Source of the DNA: Lasiosphaeria ovina
Taxonomy: Eukaryota > Ascomycota > Sordariomycetes > Sordariales > Lasiosphaeriaceae
Assembly: GCA_033439765.1 (NCBI GenBank)
Contig: JAULSN010000005.1
Location: 1-64,000, forward strand
DNA: 64,000 nucleotides
Direction of reading: 5' to 3'
Shown here: positions 43,901 through 55,154 of the stretch, in pieces
Layout: the number at the start of each line of letters is the position of its first letter
Position numbering within the stretch: the first letter of the stretch is position 1
The notes under the pieces: generated by a model
Told to the model about the DNA's origin: nothing
The model's database searches: none
What the model saw: only the letters and a program-made list of their open reading frames with translations
Made by a program: the position numbers and the translations under genes

Positions 43901-45228
43901 TCCTGCTAGGCGCTGGCTTCATGCAGCTGCGGATGCTGGCGCGCTACGAGGAACGGCACGCCGAGGCCTTCTCGCGAGCCGCCTCTGTGGCCGTTGAGGC
44001 CGTCGAGTCGATCCGCACGGTAGCTGCTCTCTCACTTGAGAGTGAGGTTTCAGGGTCATACTCGCGGTTGTTGCGCAGCACACGCGACGAGATGGTGCGG
44101 GCCGCCGCGTTCACCAACGTGTGGCTGGCGTTATCCAACAGCACCAGTTTCTTGATCTACGCCTTTGCATACTGGTGGGGTTCCCAGCGCATCATGGCAG
44201 GCGAGAACAACCAGACCCAATTCTTCATCATCCTAGTGTCCATGCTGGTCAGCGCTCAGCTGTGGGGTCAGATGTTCTCGCTGGCGCCCGAGTTTTCGCG
44301 GGCCCGCACGGCATTCTCGCGCATCCTTGCTATCATGAGCCTTGGGTCTGATCATACACTCGTGGAGAAGAAGGGGGGTGATTCGAGTCCCTTTCATGGC
44401 ACAGGCAAAAACGAGCCCCGAGGCAGTCCAGATGTCGAAGCGGTCGCGGAGACAAACGCCGGCGAGCTCAACGCCGAGAAGAGAGAGGGTGTCAAAATCA
44501 CATTCGACAACGTTTCTTTTGCCTACCCGGCCCGCCCGGATGTGCCTGTCCTAGACGGTGTGTCGTTTACAATCCACCCAGGCCAGTTTGTGGGACTCGT
44601 CGGGCCTTCGGGCGCCGGCAAGTCGACCATCATGAGTCTCGTACAGCGGCTATACACGCCAACGAGCGGGGCCGTGTCGCTGGACGGCCTTGACCTCGCA
44701 CGCGCGTCAACCTCGTTCAGAGACGCTGTTGCGCTCGTCCCACAAGAGCCGGCCCTCTTTGATGGCAGTGTCAGCTTCAACGTGGGCCTTGGCGCACGGC
44801 CAGGCCACGACGCCACAGATGGCGAGATCGAGACTGCCTGCAGACTAGCGAGCATCCACGACACCATCGCCGAGATGCCCGATGGCTACGCGACAGAGTG
44901 CGGTGCGTCTGCGTCGCGGCTGTCTGGTGGGCAGCGGCAACGGCTCGCGATTGCCCGCGCCCTCGTTCGCCGCCCGCGTCTGCTGCTGCTGGACGAAAGC
45001 ACGAGCGCGCTCGACGCGGCGAGCGAGGCGGCGCTGCAGGAGGGCCTTGAGCGAGTCGCGCGGGACACGACAGTCTTGGCCATTACGCATCGGCTGCACA
45101 CTGTACAGAAGGCGGACGTCATCCTGGTCGTCGAGGGCGGCCGTATTGTGGACAGCGGCACGCACGCCGAGTTGATGGAACGGAGGGAGAGCTATCGCGT
45201 CAACGCCATGCAGCAAATGCTGCAATGA
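40927..45228 (+). CDS. Full-size ABCB/MDR-type ABC transporter, siderophore-cluster type (SitT-like)
   Basis: Exons 40927-41085, 41193-42117 and 42179-45228 (introns 107 and 61 bp) give 1,377 residues. Layout is (TMD-NBD)x2. A soluble N-terminus of about 53 residues precedes the first membrane domain. NBD1: Walker A GLSGSGKST, signature VSGGQRQR, Walker B ILVLDEATSALD. A charged linker follows. NBD2: Walker A GPSGAGKST, signature LSGGQRQR, Walker B LLLLDESTSALD. Both sites appear catalytically complete. Splicing at 42117/42179 yields VDACVVLGSIAPL, as expected at the end of TMD1. In Aspergillus fumigatus an ABC transporter (SitT) neighbours SidD, and NPS6 in Cochliobolus also has an ABC neighbour. 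The gene order and the GATA sites upstream support a role in siderophore or intermediate transport. Confidence 0.9.
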
Positions 45229-45536
45229 GCACCTGTCGTGGAAGGTTGCTGTAAAAACTCGGGCTGTCATTTTGTAACAATTAGTTTGGTTGGTTAGATA
45301 GGTATTCAAAGTGTGCACGGTTTTGGAGCGGAGTTGGAGGTTTAAAAACATGAAAATAGACGTCGCGATATTCCCGCATAATTCTCGGTCTTGTGTTTTG
45401 TGATAAAACGACGAGAACGACAAGGACAATGGATGAGAGTCCCAGAGATGAATCGCATACCCAGTTGGACTCGTACAGGAAACTGGAAGGGGTCATTCCG
45501 AACTTTGCGGAGAGTGCAAAAAGAAGGCGCAAAAGT
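45229..45536. other. Intergenic region between ABC transporter and tRNA gene
   Basis: About 310 bp, 3' flank of the ABC transporter gene. No gene was seen. Confidence 0.5.
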
Positions 45537-45540
45537 AAAA
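45537..45540 (-). terminator. RNA polymerase III terminator
   Basis: A T4 run on the minus strand directly after the discriminator base of the tRNA gene. Confidence 0.7.
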
Positions 45541-45630
45541 CGACCGCGTTGGGACTCGAACCCAAAGCCTTTACCAACTGAGAGATTGGGAACACCGGAA
45601 AGTAACGCGCTGCCATTGCGCCACGCAGCC
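45541..45630 (-). tRNA. tRNA-Arg(CCG), intron-containing
   Basis: On the minus strand the sequence folds as a cloverleaf. Acceptor stem GGCTGCG pairs with CGCGGTC, with two G-U pairs. D arm GCGC/GCGC. Anticodon stem TTACT/GGTAA with loop TT-CCG-G. T arm TTGGG/CCCAA with loop TTCGAGT. Discriminator is G. Internal promoters are good: box A TGGCGCAATGG and box B GGTTCGAGTCC. An 18-base intron sits one base 3' of the anticodon, the standard position for nuclear tRNA introns. Anticodon 34-36 reads CCG, decoding the Arg codon CGG, common in this GC-rich genome. Confidence 0.88.
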
Positions 45631-46853
45631 ATTGGATTAGGTAATTGTTAGTGCATCTACGTGAATTATGCCCTATCACCTAGGTAGCCCTAGCTCACTG
45701 GTTTCGATTCCTGCTAGACTTAATAGGTAGTGTTCGATTAACCGCTCTCCCAACCTTGCAAAACCCACCTCAGCATTTAGCTTCCAAGAGGATGAATTGA
45801 ACCAATCACTCGTATTGTTTTGCTTGAGCTCCATTCTCAACCTTTCAATCCCGCCTCTGGTTGTAAAACATGACTTACTAGTCCTTCCCAGCCACCCCAT
45901 CTAATTACAGCAGCCAGGGCCTGGATGAAGGATGAGGTGTGAGTGGAATTGTCGCGGCTCCACTGTCAACGTCGAGCCATCATGTCCTGACTGCTGTCAG
46001 TCATGGGTGGTGGTGGGCTGATCGACCCAACTTAGCTCCAACCTGAAGCGCGCTGCAGTCGCATTTGACGGTGTAGAAATGTGGGGATCATGGATGGGCC
46101 AGGCCGGGCCAGGCCAAGAAGACAAGACAACCCAGAGGAGGAATCCCAAACTCAAGATGGAAGAAAAAGGAGGAAAAGAGAAAGGTAAAAGAGGATGAAG
46201 CGGCAGCAATGAAGCCGAAACTCTATCGCAAGTCCGTCGCCGTCAGGTGTCATGGACAACGGCCACGGGAAAGTCAGCAAGGCGCCGTGGAGGTAACGGG
46301 TAAGCCGCCGACGACAACCAAAAGTAGCAAACAAAGAATTAATGACGACGCTGGGCCGTGGTTCGTGCTGGTGTGGCTTCAGCGGGTTACTGAGCAATGC
46401 CTGAAGAGCCGCCTTGAGGCGCCACCCCCGGATTTCGTGTCGACTGAAGAAGATGAAGATGCAGGGCTACGTCACAAAGGGCACTTTTTGGGGTCTTGGC
46501 GCCGCCCATTGGACGGTGCCGCACGCCCGAGCAGCTCTGGGCCGTGGTTGACAGCAGGGATCGGTGGCCATGTGCCCATAAGAAAGCTTGGTATCGATTG
46601 CCTTCTTCGGTCCATCTGGCTCACCGATCAGTCAGACTAGTGTGACATCATCCGCCCTCAACAGCAGACCCCGTTGCAGATCACTACCAACAAGCAATAA
46701 AGTGTCTATTTAATCCCACCGCCATGGATCGACCGCCCCGACCTTTGTTTCTTCCCCGCAGTTCCCTAGGTTGTCAATCTGGATCGGACCGAGCGAGGAA
46801 TAAACTATAATTAAGACTAAACGACACTCACACGCACACGGCAAGCCGCTGAG
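45631..46853. other. Intergenic region upstream of the sugar transporter
   Basis: About 1.2 kb. A 74-residue minus-strand frame (45676-45900) lacks a domain. The transporter promoter is probably within the last 200 bp. Confidence 0.5.
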
Positions 46854-48715
46854 ATGGTTTTCGGCAGAAGGTAAGCCACAGACACCTACACCACTTTGCA
46901 CATCAACTACCTATGCCGGGCCCGTGCTGACTTTGTCTCCGGCAGGTCAATCCGCATCAATGGTGCCGACTGCGGCGTCGAGGCGCTGCTCCTCGGAGCC
47001 ATCACGTCCATCGGCGGGTTCCTGTTCGGCTACGACACAGGCCAGATCTCGGGCATGCTGTTGTTCACCGACTTCAAGAACCGCTTCGGGCAGGTCGACA
47101 ATGGCGACGGCACCAAGGACTTTGAGCCCATCATCCAGTCGCTCATCGTCTCGCTCATGAGCATTGGCACCATGTTTGGCGCCCTGGGCTCGTCCTACAC
47201 GGCCGACTGGCTGGGCCGGCGTAAGAATCTCAGCTTTGGCACCGTTTTGTTTATTATCGGCAGTATTATCCAGCTCACGGCCGTCAGCAGCTGGGTGCAC
47301 CTCATGATGGGCCGTTTCGTGGCGGGGCTTGGCATCGGTGTCTTGTCGGTGGGTGTGCCCATGTTCCAGTCCGAGTGCGCACCGCGTGAGATCCGTGGCG
47401 CCGTTGTCGCCACATATCAGCTCATGATCACGTTTGGCATTCTCATCTCCAACATCGTCAACTACGGCACGCGTGAGATCGAGGACGAGCCCGCCTCGTG
47501 GCGCATCGTCGTTGGCCTGGGCATCGCATTCTCGCTACCGCTGGGCTTGGGCGTGTTCATGGTGCCCGAGTCGCCGCGCTGGCTGGCGGGCCGCGAGGAC
47601 TGGGCAGGGGCGCGGCGCGCCTTAGCGAGGCTGCGCGGCATGAAGGACGATCTGAGCCACGGGCTCGTCGAGGACGACATGCGCGAGATGCGTGAAATGA
47701 TCGAGAAGGAGCGCAATGTCGCTGTCGGCACCTGGAAAGAATGCGTCATCCCAAAGAAGAACGGCGTACCCAAGCAGGTTTACCGCACCTTTCTGGGCAT
47801 GGCGCTGCAGTTCCTGCAGCAATACACGGGCGTCAACTACTTCTTCTACTATGGCGCGACCATTTTCCAGTCGGCCGGCGTCGATGACCCGATCCGCGTC
47901 CAGCTCATCCTCGGCGCCATCAACGTCGCCATGACCTTTTACGGCCTGTACGTCGTCGAGCGCTACGGCCGCCGCATGCCCCTGTTCATCGGCGCCATCT
48001 GGCAGGCCGCGTGGCTGGCTGTGTTTGCCGCCATCGGCACCGCCCTCCCCCCCGAGAACAACAAGGCCGCCGGCATCGTCATGATTGTAGCCGCCGCCAT
48101 GTTCATCGCCTCGTTTGCCTGCACCTGGGGCCCAATAATCTGGGTCGTCATCGGCGAGACCTTCCCGCTGCGCACCCGCGCCAAGCAGGCATCTCTGGCC
48201 ACGGCGACCAACTGGCTTGGAAACTGTAAGCTCCTCCCCTTCTATCCCGTCACCAGCACTTGCAAAGCGCACCTCAGTACTAACCGTCTGAAACAGTCAT
48301 GATCTCGTTCCTCACGCCGCTCGCAACCAGCGGCATCTCGTATTCGTACGGCTTCGTGTTCGTCGGCACCAACATCGTGGCGGCCCTGGTCGTGTGGTTC
48401 TTCCTGTACGAGTCGGTCAGCCTCAGCCTCGAGAACGTCGACTCCATGTACGGGCAGAGTAGCCTCAAGCCGTGGACGTCACGCAAGTGGGTACCCCCTG
48501 GCTATCTATCGCGCATGCAGCGCGACGACGAGTACTTCAACCGCCACGGCAACGGCCATGCCACTGGTGTCGATGATGACGAGCAGACCGTCGTGCCGAG
48601 CAGTCGGCCGAGTGCTGCCGTGGATGCCGAGAAGATCAGCCATGGTGTTCACAAAGGGTCGAACGAAGACATTCCCCGTGAATCCCACGATGAGAAGGTC
48701 AACAAGGTTGTGTGA
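46854..48715 (+). CDS. MFS sugar transporter (sugar porter family, hexose type)
   Basis: Exons 46854-46870, 46946-48225 and 48297-48715 (introns 75 and 71 bp) give 571 residues. The first exon encodes only MVFGR and part of the next codon; its donor GTAAGC and the restored MVFGRRSIRINGADC support it. Family signatures: GFLFGYDTGQISGM in helix 1, DWLGRRKNL in loop 2-3, GRFVAGLGIGVLSVGVPMFQSE in helix 4, PESPRWLAGRE before the central loop, QQYTGVNYFFYYG in helix 7 (QQxTGxNxxxYY) and WVVIGETFPLRTRAK near helix 10-11. Twelve helices are expected. The long C-terminal tail is hydrophilic. It resembles yeast HXT and fungal high-affinity glucose transporters. It acts as a proton-coupled or facilitated sugar importer at the plasma membrane. 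Confidence 0.92.
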
Positions 48716-50015
48716 TTGAAGACAAATGCCAAGTCGCAACGAAAAGGTGGTTTGTATGATATGACTGGTGTTGCTTGTAAATTATGCCCGGCGTTGATGA
48801 GCGTTGGACTATCTGCTTTTTTATCTCTTCTTTTTGGGCAGCGTGTATGGGAGCAGGTGTATTTATGCTACAGAAAAATAAAAGCTCAAGATCATACCAC
48901 TATCCTCTGATATTCTTTAATCTATCCGAGACATGACCAGTCGCCAATCAACTTCTTGATTGCCGTCTTTACGATCCCTCTTCCATTTGCTCCTTTAGGG
49001 GCTGCTCTTCGGCCTCTATCCACGTTGCCACCATAGTGTTACGCTCTATTCTATGGCTGATTTCGAATCAGACTATGTAAGTTGGGAACCATCATCCGTC
49101 GAGTGACCGACAAACACCACCCGCCAATATAGTTATTACGGCAAACTAATTACGGGATTTCCACATCGGTCATAAACGATCGCGCGGGTTAATATATAAT
49201 TAACAGCCAAAGGTAGTCCACACATGAATGAAACCCCAATGAGCTAGTTTTAGAGCTAATTAATTATTACATTTCGATTGAAAATGTCGGGCGTTCAACT
49301 ACTTTGTACAATTTCAGAAAACCTGCAATTATCACAGCTTTGGTCTTCTCTTACAGCGCGGCCTCTGTTCCAAAGCCGGAAAACTTGTGACTGCCGGATT
49401 GGTCGCCGCGAATTTGTTTCGTTCAATCCAACTCAATTGACTTGATTCACCCTGGGACGGACAACCAGTCGACGGATGGCTTCTGAAACCTCTGCACAGC
49501 CCAAAGCAACGCTCGCGCCGTCTCTGGGCCCGATAATGTAGCTTCACTTCCCGTTCAACGGAAGTTCGGCAAAGCAAACCAAGAATGCAGACAAGCATCT
49601 TGTCGCGTCTCGCTGCTGGCACGACGACCCTGCAGCTAATTTTACGGAGCGGCCGCACGACTCCTGGATCCGACGGTCGATCCCCCGGAATGTTATCGCA
49701 AGGTCCAGCACCCGGGTCGGTCCAGCGAGCGGTTCATGCAAGGCACGGTGCAGAAGCTGGCGCCGCTGCTACGCTAGAGGCCCAACCACACAATGCTCCA
49801 TCGCATCCCTCTGTATCAGCCAGGTTTTGGCGGCACCCGCATGCAGGCCTGCCGTCACCCACCACGAGGGATATTAGACGGGCAGAAGAGGTCGAACACG
49901 ATCGCCTCGAGCGTGCCGAAACAGTCGAAGAATATCTAATGGCGAGAGCTCACTTCATTACGCAGCCCCTCGTCTTCATTCTCCATCTGACTGCTGATCC
50001 AATTTGAGCGCCACC
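48716..50015. other. Intergenic region upstream of the GPI protein gene
   Basis: About 1.3 kb, AT-rich to 49330. A 140-residue frame (49585-50007) ends just before the next ATG; it has no domain and is not called. Confidence 0.5.
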
Positions 50016-51268
50016 ATGGAGAGTAGATTTCCTCATTATAGGTGCGGCAGCCGCTGGCTGACATGTCTTACCACCGTCGCCCTCTTACAAGGCGTCGCCC
50101 AGGGCACAGCCCAGCGAGATGTCTTCATCCAGCAGCAGTATCTCATCGACTATCTGGGACGGCCGTACAACCTACCCACCGATACTTTCACCCAGGCAGT
50201 CAAGTCGTCCGCCCTCGCCACCGCCAACTCCTCTTCATACCCCATCCCCGGATACAACGTCTTTGCGCCGGCCGGCAACAACAATTATACGGGGCCAAGT
50301 GCGGATGATGCCTTGGCCACTGACGGATTCCAACTCGTGGTTCAGGTTGCGGCCGACGTGTCGCTGCAGGGCGCCAACCCCGCAGACCCCTCGTCCTTTT
50401 GGGCCGCTGGCGTCGACACGGCCGCCAAGGTGTTTGACGCGGCGCTCATTTCACTGTCGGCCCCTGCCAGTGTTGGCAGCGGCAACAGGCTGAACGCCTC
50501 CACAAGTAATGTTGCCGGTCTTGACAGCGGTAACGGCGACAGTGGCTGGACCGTGTGCGCCGCTGTGTGGCTGCTGGGGCTGTCGGACGCGGCGCTGGCG
50601 AATACCACGTCGTCCTCGGCGCCGCCCGTGTTGGACGGGTCGTGCCGTGGCTTGCTCCCGCCAGATTGTGTCGCTGACATGGCGGCCGGGTTTGATGCCG
50701 CTGATGGCAACTGCCAGAACCAGACAGTGCCGCGGAGCTGCCGCGGGTTCTTGGCCGGTGGGCTAGACGGGGGCGCTGCATTCAATGTGCCGCAGAGTGA
50801 GTCTTGCTGGGTGCCAATGTCCCAGCTATCAAAGTCAACCCGCTGATCATCAAACCATTTCCAGCTCTCCCCAGCTCGCTCTTCACAGCCGGGAACGGAA
50901 TAAACACCAGCAACCCATTCTTCATCGCCTCGACGCCCCCGCTAGATAGAGGCAACGAGACTGCCCTAGACGCCGTCCGCAACTGGGTCTTCCCTGTCGT
51001 CCTGTCATGGACGCACAGCGACCAACAGGGCATCGACAACGGCACGGCACCCGCCACGCACTCACACGTCGCATGCGTCAGCGCTAGTAAACTGCTCTCG
51101 TCCTCGTCGTCATCTGCGGCGACAGGCGCAGAGAATGGAGGAGGGGCTGTTGCTGGGCTTGGAGACATTACCAGCACGGGCTCCTTGTCGAGGCCCGCGC
51201 AGAATGGCTGGGCAATTTTGTCGGCTATCGTTATTGTTGTGCTGCTTGGCCAAATATTTGCTCATTGA
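50016..51268 (+). CDS. GPI-anchored cell-surface protein, unknown function
   Basis: Exons 50016-50796 and 50865-51268 (68-bp intron) give 394 residues. The start has an ideal context (GCCACCATGG). Residues about 12-33 are a signal peptide core after a short polar stretch. The body is Ser/Thr/Ala/Asn-rich with many Asn-X-Ser/Thr sites and three pairs of Cys in the middle (SCRG, DCVAD, NCQN, SCRG). A Ser-rich stretch precedes the C-terminal hydrophobic segment (about 372-394), a typical GPI attachment signal with no charged tail. It would be exported to the plasma membrane or wall. I see no catalytic motif. Confidence 0.78.
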
Positions 51269-53314
51269 GACTGTGGAGTTGAATCTGGCTATACGTGTAG
51301 TCGTGTAATGATTGTTGTATGATGTTTTGTTTGCTCGGTTCATATCCTGGCGTTTTCTCTTTATTTTTCTTGTACTTATAGTCAGGGGAACAAAAGTTTC
51401 GTTTTCAAATCTACAATGCGTCAAGGCCATCCGTTCATGCATGCGCCGGAACCAAAAAAAAAATCTGTGGGCCGAGTCGCTGATCGAGATATTACGGAGC
51501 CTACGTCTGTGGCTCGCCAATTCTTTACAGTACGATGAGTCTGCACCAGCCGTGTAGGTAACTAACTGGTCAGACTCGAAAGAAGAGAGGTTGGAGTTGT
51601 GATAATGTTGTCTCGCAGCCATCTATGGCAATTGCATCGCCGCCAAGCAAGTTTGAAATCATGGCAAGAACAAAACCACATGCGCGGAGTGAGTGTCGTC
51701 GGCTCTGATCTTCAATCAGTACGTACCCCGTCACGAGACCAGCAAATATAGCAACATGCAACGCACAATGCACGCATTGCTTCCAATCGGATGATCTACC
51801 ACAGCATGGATTGCCTAAATGGCTACATGCACCGTTTACGACTCTTGTATTGGCCAAGGCGACGGAATATCCTCCGAGCCGCTTCAGGGTTCGATTGTGT
51901 GCCTCGGTACTTTGGGGTTCGTATATCTGAACAAGGCAGGAGGCTATCAACCCCGAGATGCATGAGGCGCGGCATGTAGATTGCGTGCTGGGGTGCCGCG
52001 CATCCAGAGAGCCTCCGAGGCTATCTGCGTTAACACCAAGTAGAGAAGGTGGCCATACATATAATATCGTGTAATATGTCATGCAATGACCACATCTGCA
52101 AGCACAACCAACGTCTCTTGCCTGCCAAGTTTGTTTCTGCAAATCTGTTTATGGAAAATGTCTCTGGGGTTACAATGGTTGCTTCTATGACTCGAGAACC
52201 AAATTACCTTGCACTTGTGGAATGTAATTATTCCGAAAATAAACGGGGCAAGGCAAGGTCACAGTCCGCGGATAAACCACCTCCTTAGTCTGGGAAGAGC
52301 TGATACCTGGATTGGGCAGGAACGCGGTGTTAATATGATGCCCCTTATATCAGGTGGGGCTTTGAGCACTTACCTTGACTTCCTCCCGTTTTCACAATCC
52401 TCGCTTCCTTTCCCTCCCGTGACGCGCCCTGTAATACTCGAAAATTTGAACAAGTGCAACGTAGTACAAGCGCAATTGTCTCGAGAGACGAGTCCCCGGC
52501 GTAGTTGGTCAGTACTGCCGAAGATGCAGCTGGGCTGCTTTCTGCACACCTGCCCTATGCGAGGCCGTCAGCTACTAGTTGCGACTTGCCCCTTTGAGGC
52601 GGCCTACCCGCCGACGCTGAGGCTTTAAAACCTAGCTACTCTAGCGCGAACATTCGGCTAAAGTCGGATTATGGTTAAGGCAGCATGGACCAAGCCTCCA
52701 TCTGCCGGGCTCAATTAATTACTTTCCAGGGCACACAGGGTTCTTTTGGCAGACCATGGGGCCAAGCCGCGGGAGCTAAGGTCGCTCCTGTGGAACGGCG
52801 CATTCCGGCATTCCTGCAAGGGCTCAAACTTGGTCGGTCGGCATGTGGTTCCCTCCATCGAGAAATTGGAATTGGGTACAAGGAGTACCACAACCGCTTC
52901 CTTCCTAATTTGGAAGGAATCATAGGGATACAAGCTCCTGAGCACCAACTCGGTCCCTCCGCCCGTTGTCTTGGATCTCGACAGTCAAAACCCTTCGGCT
53001 ATCTAAGCAGCCGTACGCCCTCTCAAAGTTTTGAGACGGCGAGTTATGGACACTAATTGCATTTAGTCTACCGCCAGCAACGCCTTTTTCAAGGCACAAG
53101 GTCGATACACTTCGAGCCTAAGCCGGTTGTGTTGGCGATTTGTTCCAGCCAAAGTTACTTTTGGCATGTGCCTCCCAACTTGACTTTGCCAGCCTGTCAA
53201 AAACTTCTTGACCTTGCGTTCCAGCGGCTTCTCCTTACAGGTTGACGGCTCTCATTGCGCATCTGCAATTCTCGACCAGGCTGCTCGGCGATTAGTTCAG
53301 AGCCCATCGTCGCC
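51269..53314. other. Intergenic region, no supported gene
   Basis: About 2 kb between the GPI protein and sedolisin genes. Many short frames are on both strands, none with domains or consistent splice sites. Confidence 0.5.
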
Positions 53315-55154
53315 ATGCTTCTGTCTCTGCTATTCGCGGCGGTGGCGTCGGCCCGCGTCATGGACAGGCTTGCGGCGGTGCCCAAAGACTGGAGGACGCT
53401 CGGGCAAGCGGCGCTCGACGAGCCCGTCTCCCTTCGCATCGCTCTCAAGCAGCAGCACACCGAGGCGCTGGAGCAGGCCGTGCTCGAGATGTCCACACCA
53501 GGGCACCCAAACTACGGACTGCACATGACACGCGACGAGGTGCGGTCCTATACGGCTCCCTCAGACCAGGCCACGGCGGCTGTTTCTGAGTGGCTTCGGA
53601 AATACGGCGTCAAGCCTCTGGTGGACAACGACTGGGTCTCTTTCACGACAACGGTCGGCACTGCGAACGAGCTGCTCGGCACTAAGTTCGGCTGGTACGA
53701 GTACATAGGGGGCGGCGGCCCCAAGCTCCGGACCCTCTCGTATGCGGTGCCTGACGACGTGGCCGTCCATGTCGACCTGGTGCAGCCAACGACCCGCTTT
53801 GGCCAGCTCGGCGCCAAGAAGTCGACCATCTTTGAGATGCACCGCCTGGAAGCCGTCGACAAGACCCCTACTGCGACGACAAATGCCAACTTTGTCGCCC
53901 AGGCCGGTGCTGCCGTTTGCGGTTCCACAATCACGCCGGATTGCTTGAAGTCGCTGTACAACATCAACTACACGGTATCTGCTTCTGCTGACAACAAGGT
54001 GGCCTTCGCATCCTACCTCGAGGAGTACGCAAGATACGCAGACTTGCAGACGTTCGAAGAGCGCTACGCACCAGCCGCTAAGGGGCAGAACTTTACGGTC
54101 CAGCTAGCCAACGGAGGGCTGGACGACCAAAAGAGCTCGAGCGACAGCGGTAGGCTACCCACCCCTTGCCTCGACATGATCCACTGAACAACTGAGCAGT
54201 TGAACAATGTGCTGAGAAAACGGCGTAGGCGAGGCAAATCTCGACATCCAGTACATTCTCGGCATCAGCCACCCAATTCCAATCCTCGAATACAGCACTG
54301 GTGGCCGCGGGCCCCTGGTGCCGACACGCGATCAGCCCCGCCCCCCGGGAAGCAACGAGCCGTACCTTGAGTGGCTCACGTTTGTGCTTGGGCAGCCCGA
54401 CTCGGAGCTCCCGCAGACAATCTCGACGTCGTACGGAGAGGAGGAGCAGTCGGTGCCGCAGGACTACGCGGTCAAGGTGTGCAACTTGTTCATGCAGCTG
54501 GGGGCGCGGGGCGTATCGGTGCTGTTCTCTTCGGGCGACTCGGGGCCGGGCAACTCGTGCGTGCGCAACACCAACAACGCGACCTTCTTCGAGCCCACGT
54601 TCCCGGCGGGGTGCCCATGGGTGACGTCGGTGGGCGCGACAACTGGCACGGCGCCGGAGCGCGCTGTGGGCTTCTCTAGCGGCGGCTTCAGCATCTACCA
54701 CGCGCAGCCGAGCTACCAGGCAGGCGCCGTCGGCGCGTACCTGCAGGGCATCGGCTCGACGTACGCAGCCTACTTCAACGGCTCCGGGCGCGCCATCCCC
54801 GATGTGGCTGCGCAGGGCTCCAACTTTGCCGTCATCGACAAGGGTTTCAACGCGCTGTTGTCGGGCACCAGCGCGTCCAGCCCTGTATTTGCCGGTGTTG
54901 TCGCCCTGCTCAACGCCGCCCGCAAGTCGCAGGGTCAACCGCCCCTCGGCTTCCTCAACCCTTGGCTGTACAACAACACGGCCGCGTTCAACGATGTCAC
55001 CACAGGCTCCGGAGTCGGCTGCTATGGCAGCAAGGACCTTAAGAACGGCGCGCGGTGGAATGCCACCGTCGGCTGGGATCCCGTCACGGGGTTGGGCACC
55101 CCCAAGTTCGACAAGCTGCTCGAGGCGGCCGCGCCGGGCGTGCCGAATGCCTAA
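53315..55154 (+). CDS. Secreted sedolisin / tripeptidyl-peptidase (peptidase family S53)
   Basis: Exons 53315-54149 and 54229-55154 (79-bp intron) give 586 residues. The start at 53315 gives a compact signal peptide (MLLSLLFAAVASA). The pro-domain (about 20-190) has the kumamolisin-activation wording (STPGHPNYGLHMTRDEV). The catalytic domain starts near 205. The catalytic Glu and Asp are in EANLDIQY, directly after the splice junction. The oxyanion Asp is in FSSGDSGPG. The nucleophile Ser is in SGTSASSP (about 490). A Ca-binding end lies in GWDPVTGLGTPKFD. All residues needed for activity are present. These acid peptidases remove tripeptides from protein N-termini outside the cell. No neighbouring gene suggests a special substrate. 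Confidence 0.92.

Noticed and set aside
49585..50007. 140-residue plus-strand frame just before the GPI protein
   Set aside because: No domain, poor composition, and it would crowd the promoter of a gene with an ideal start.
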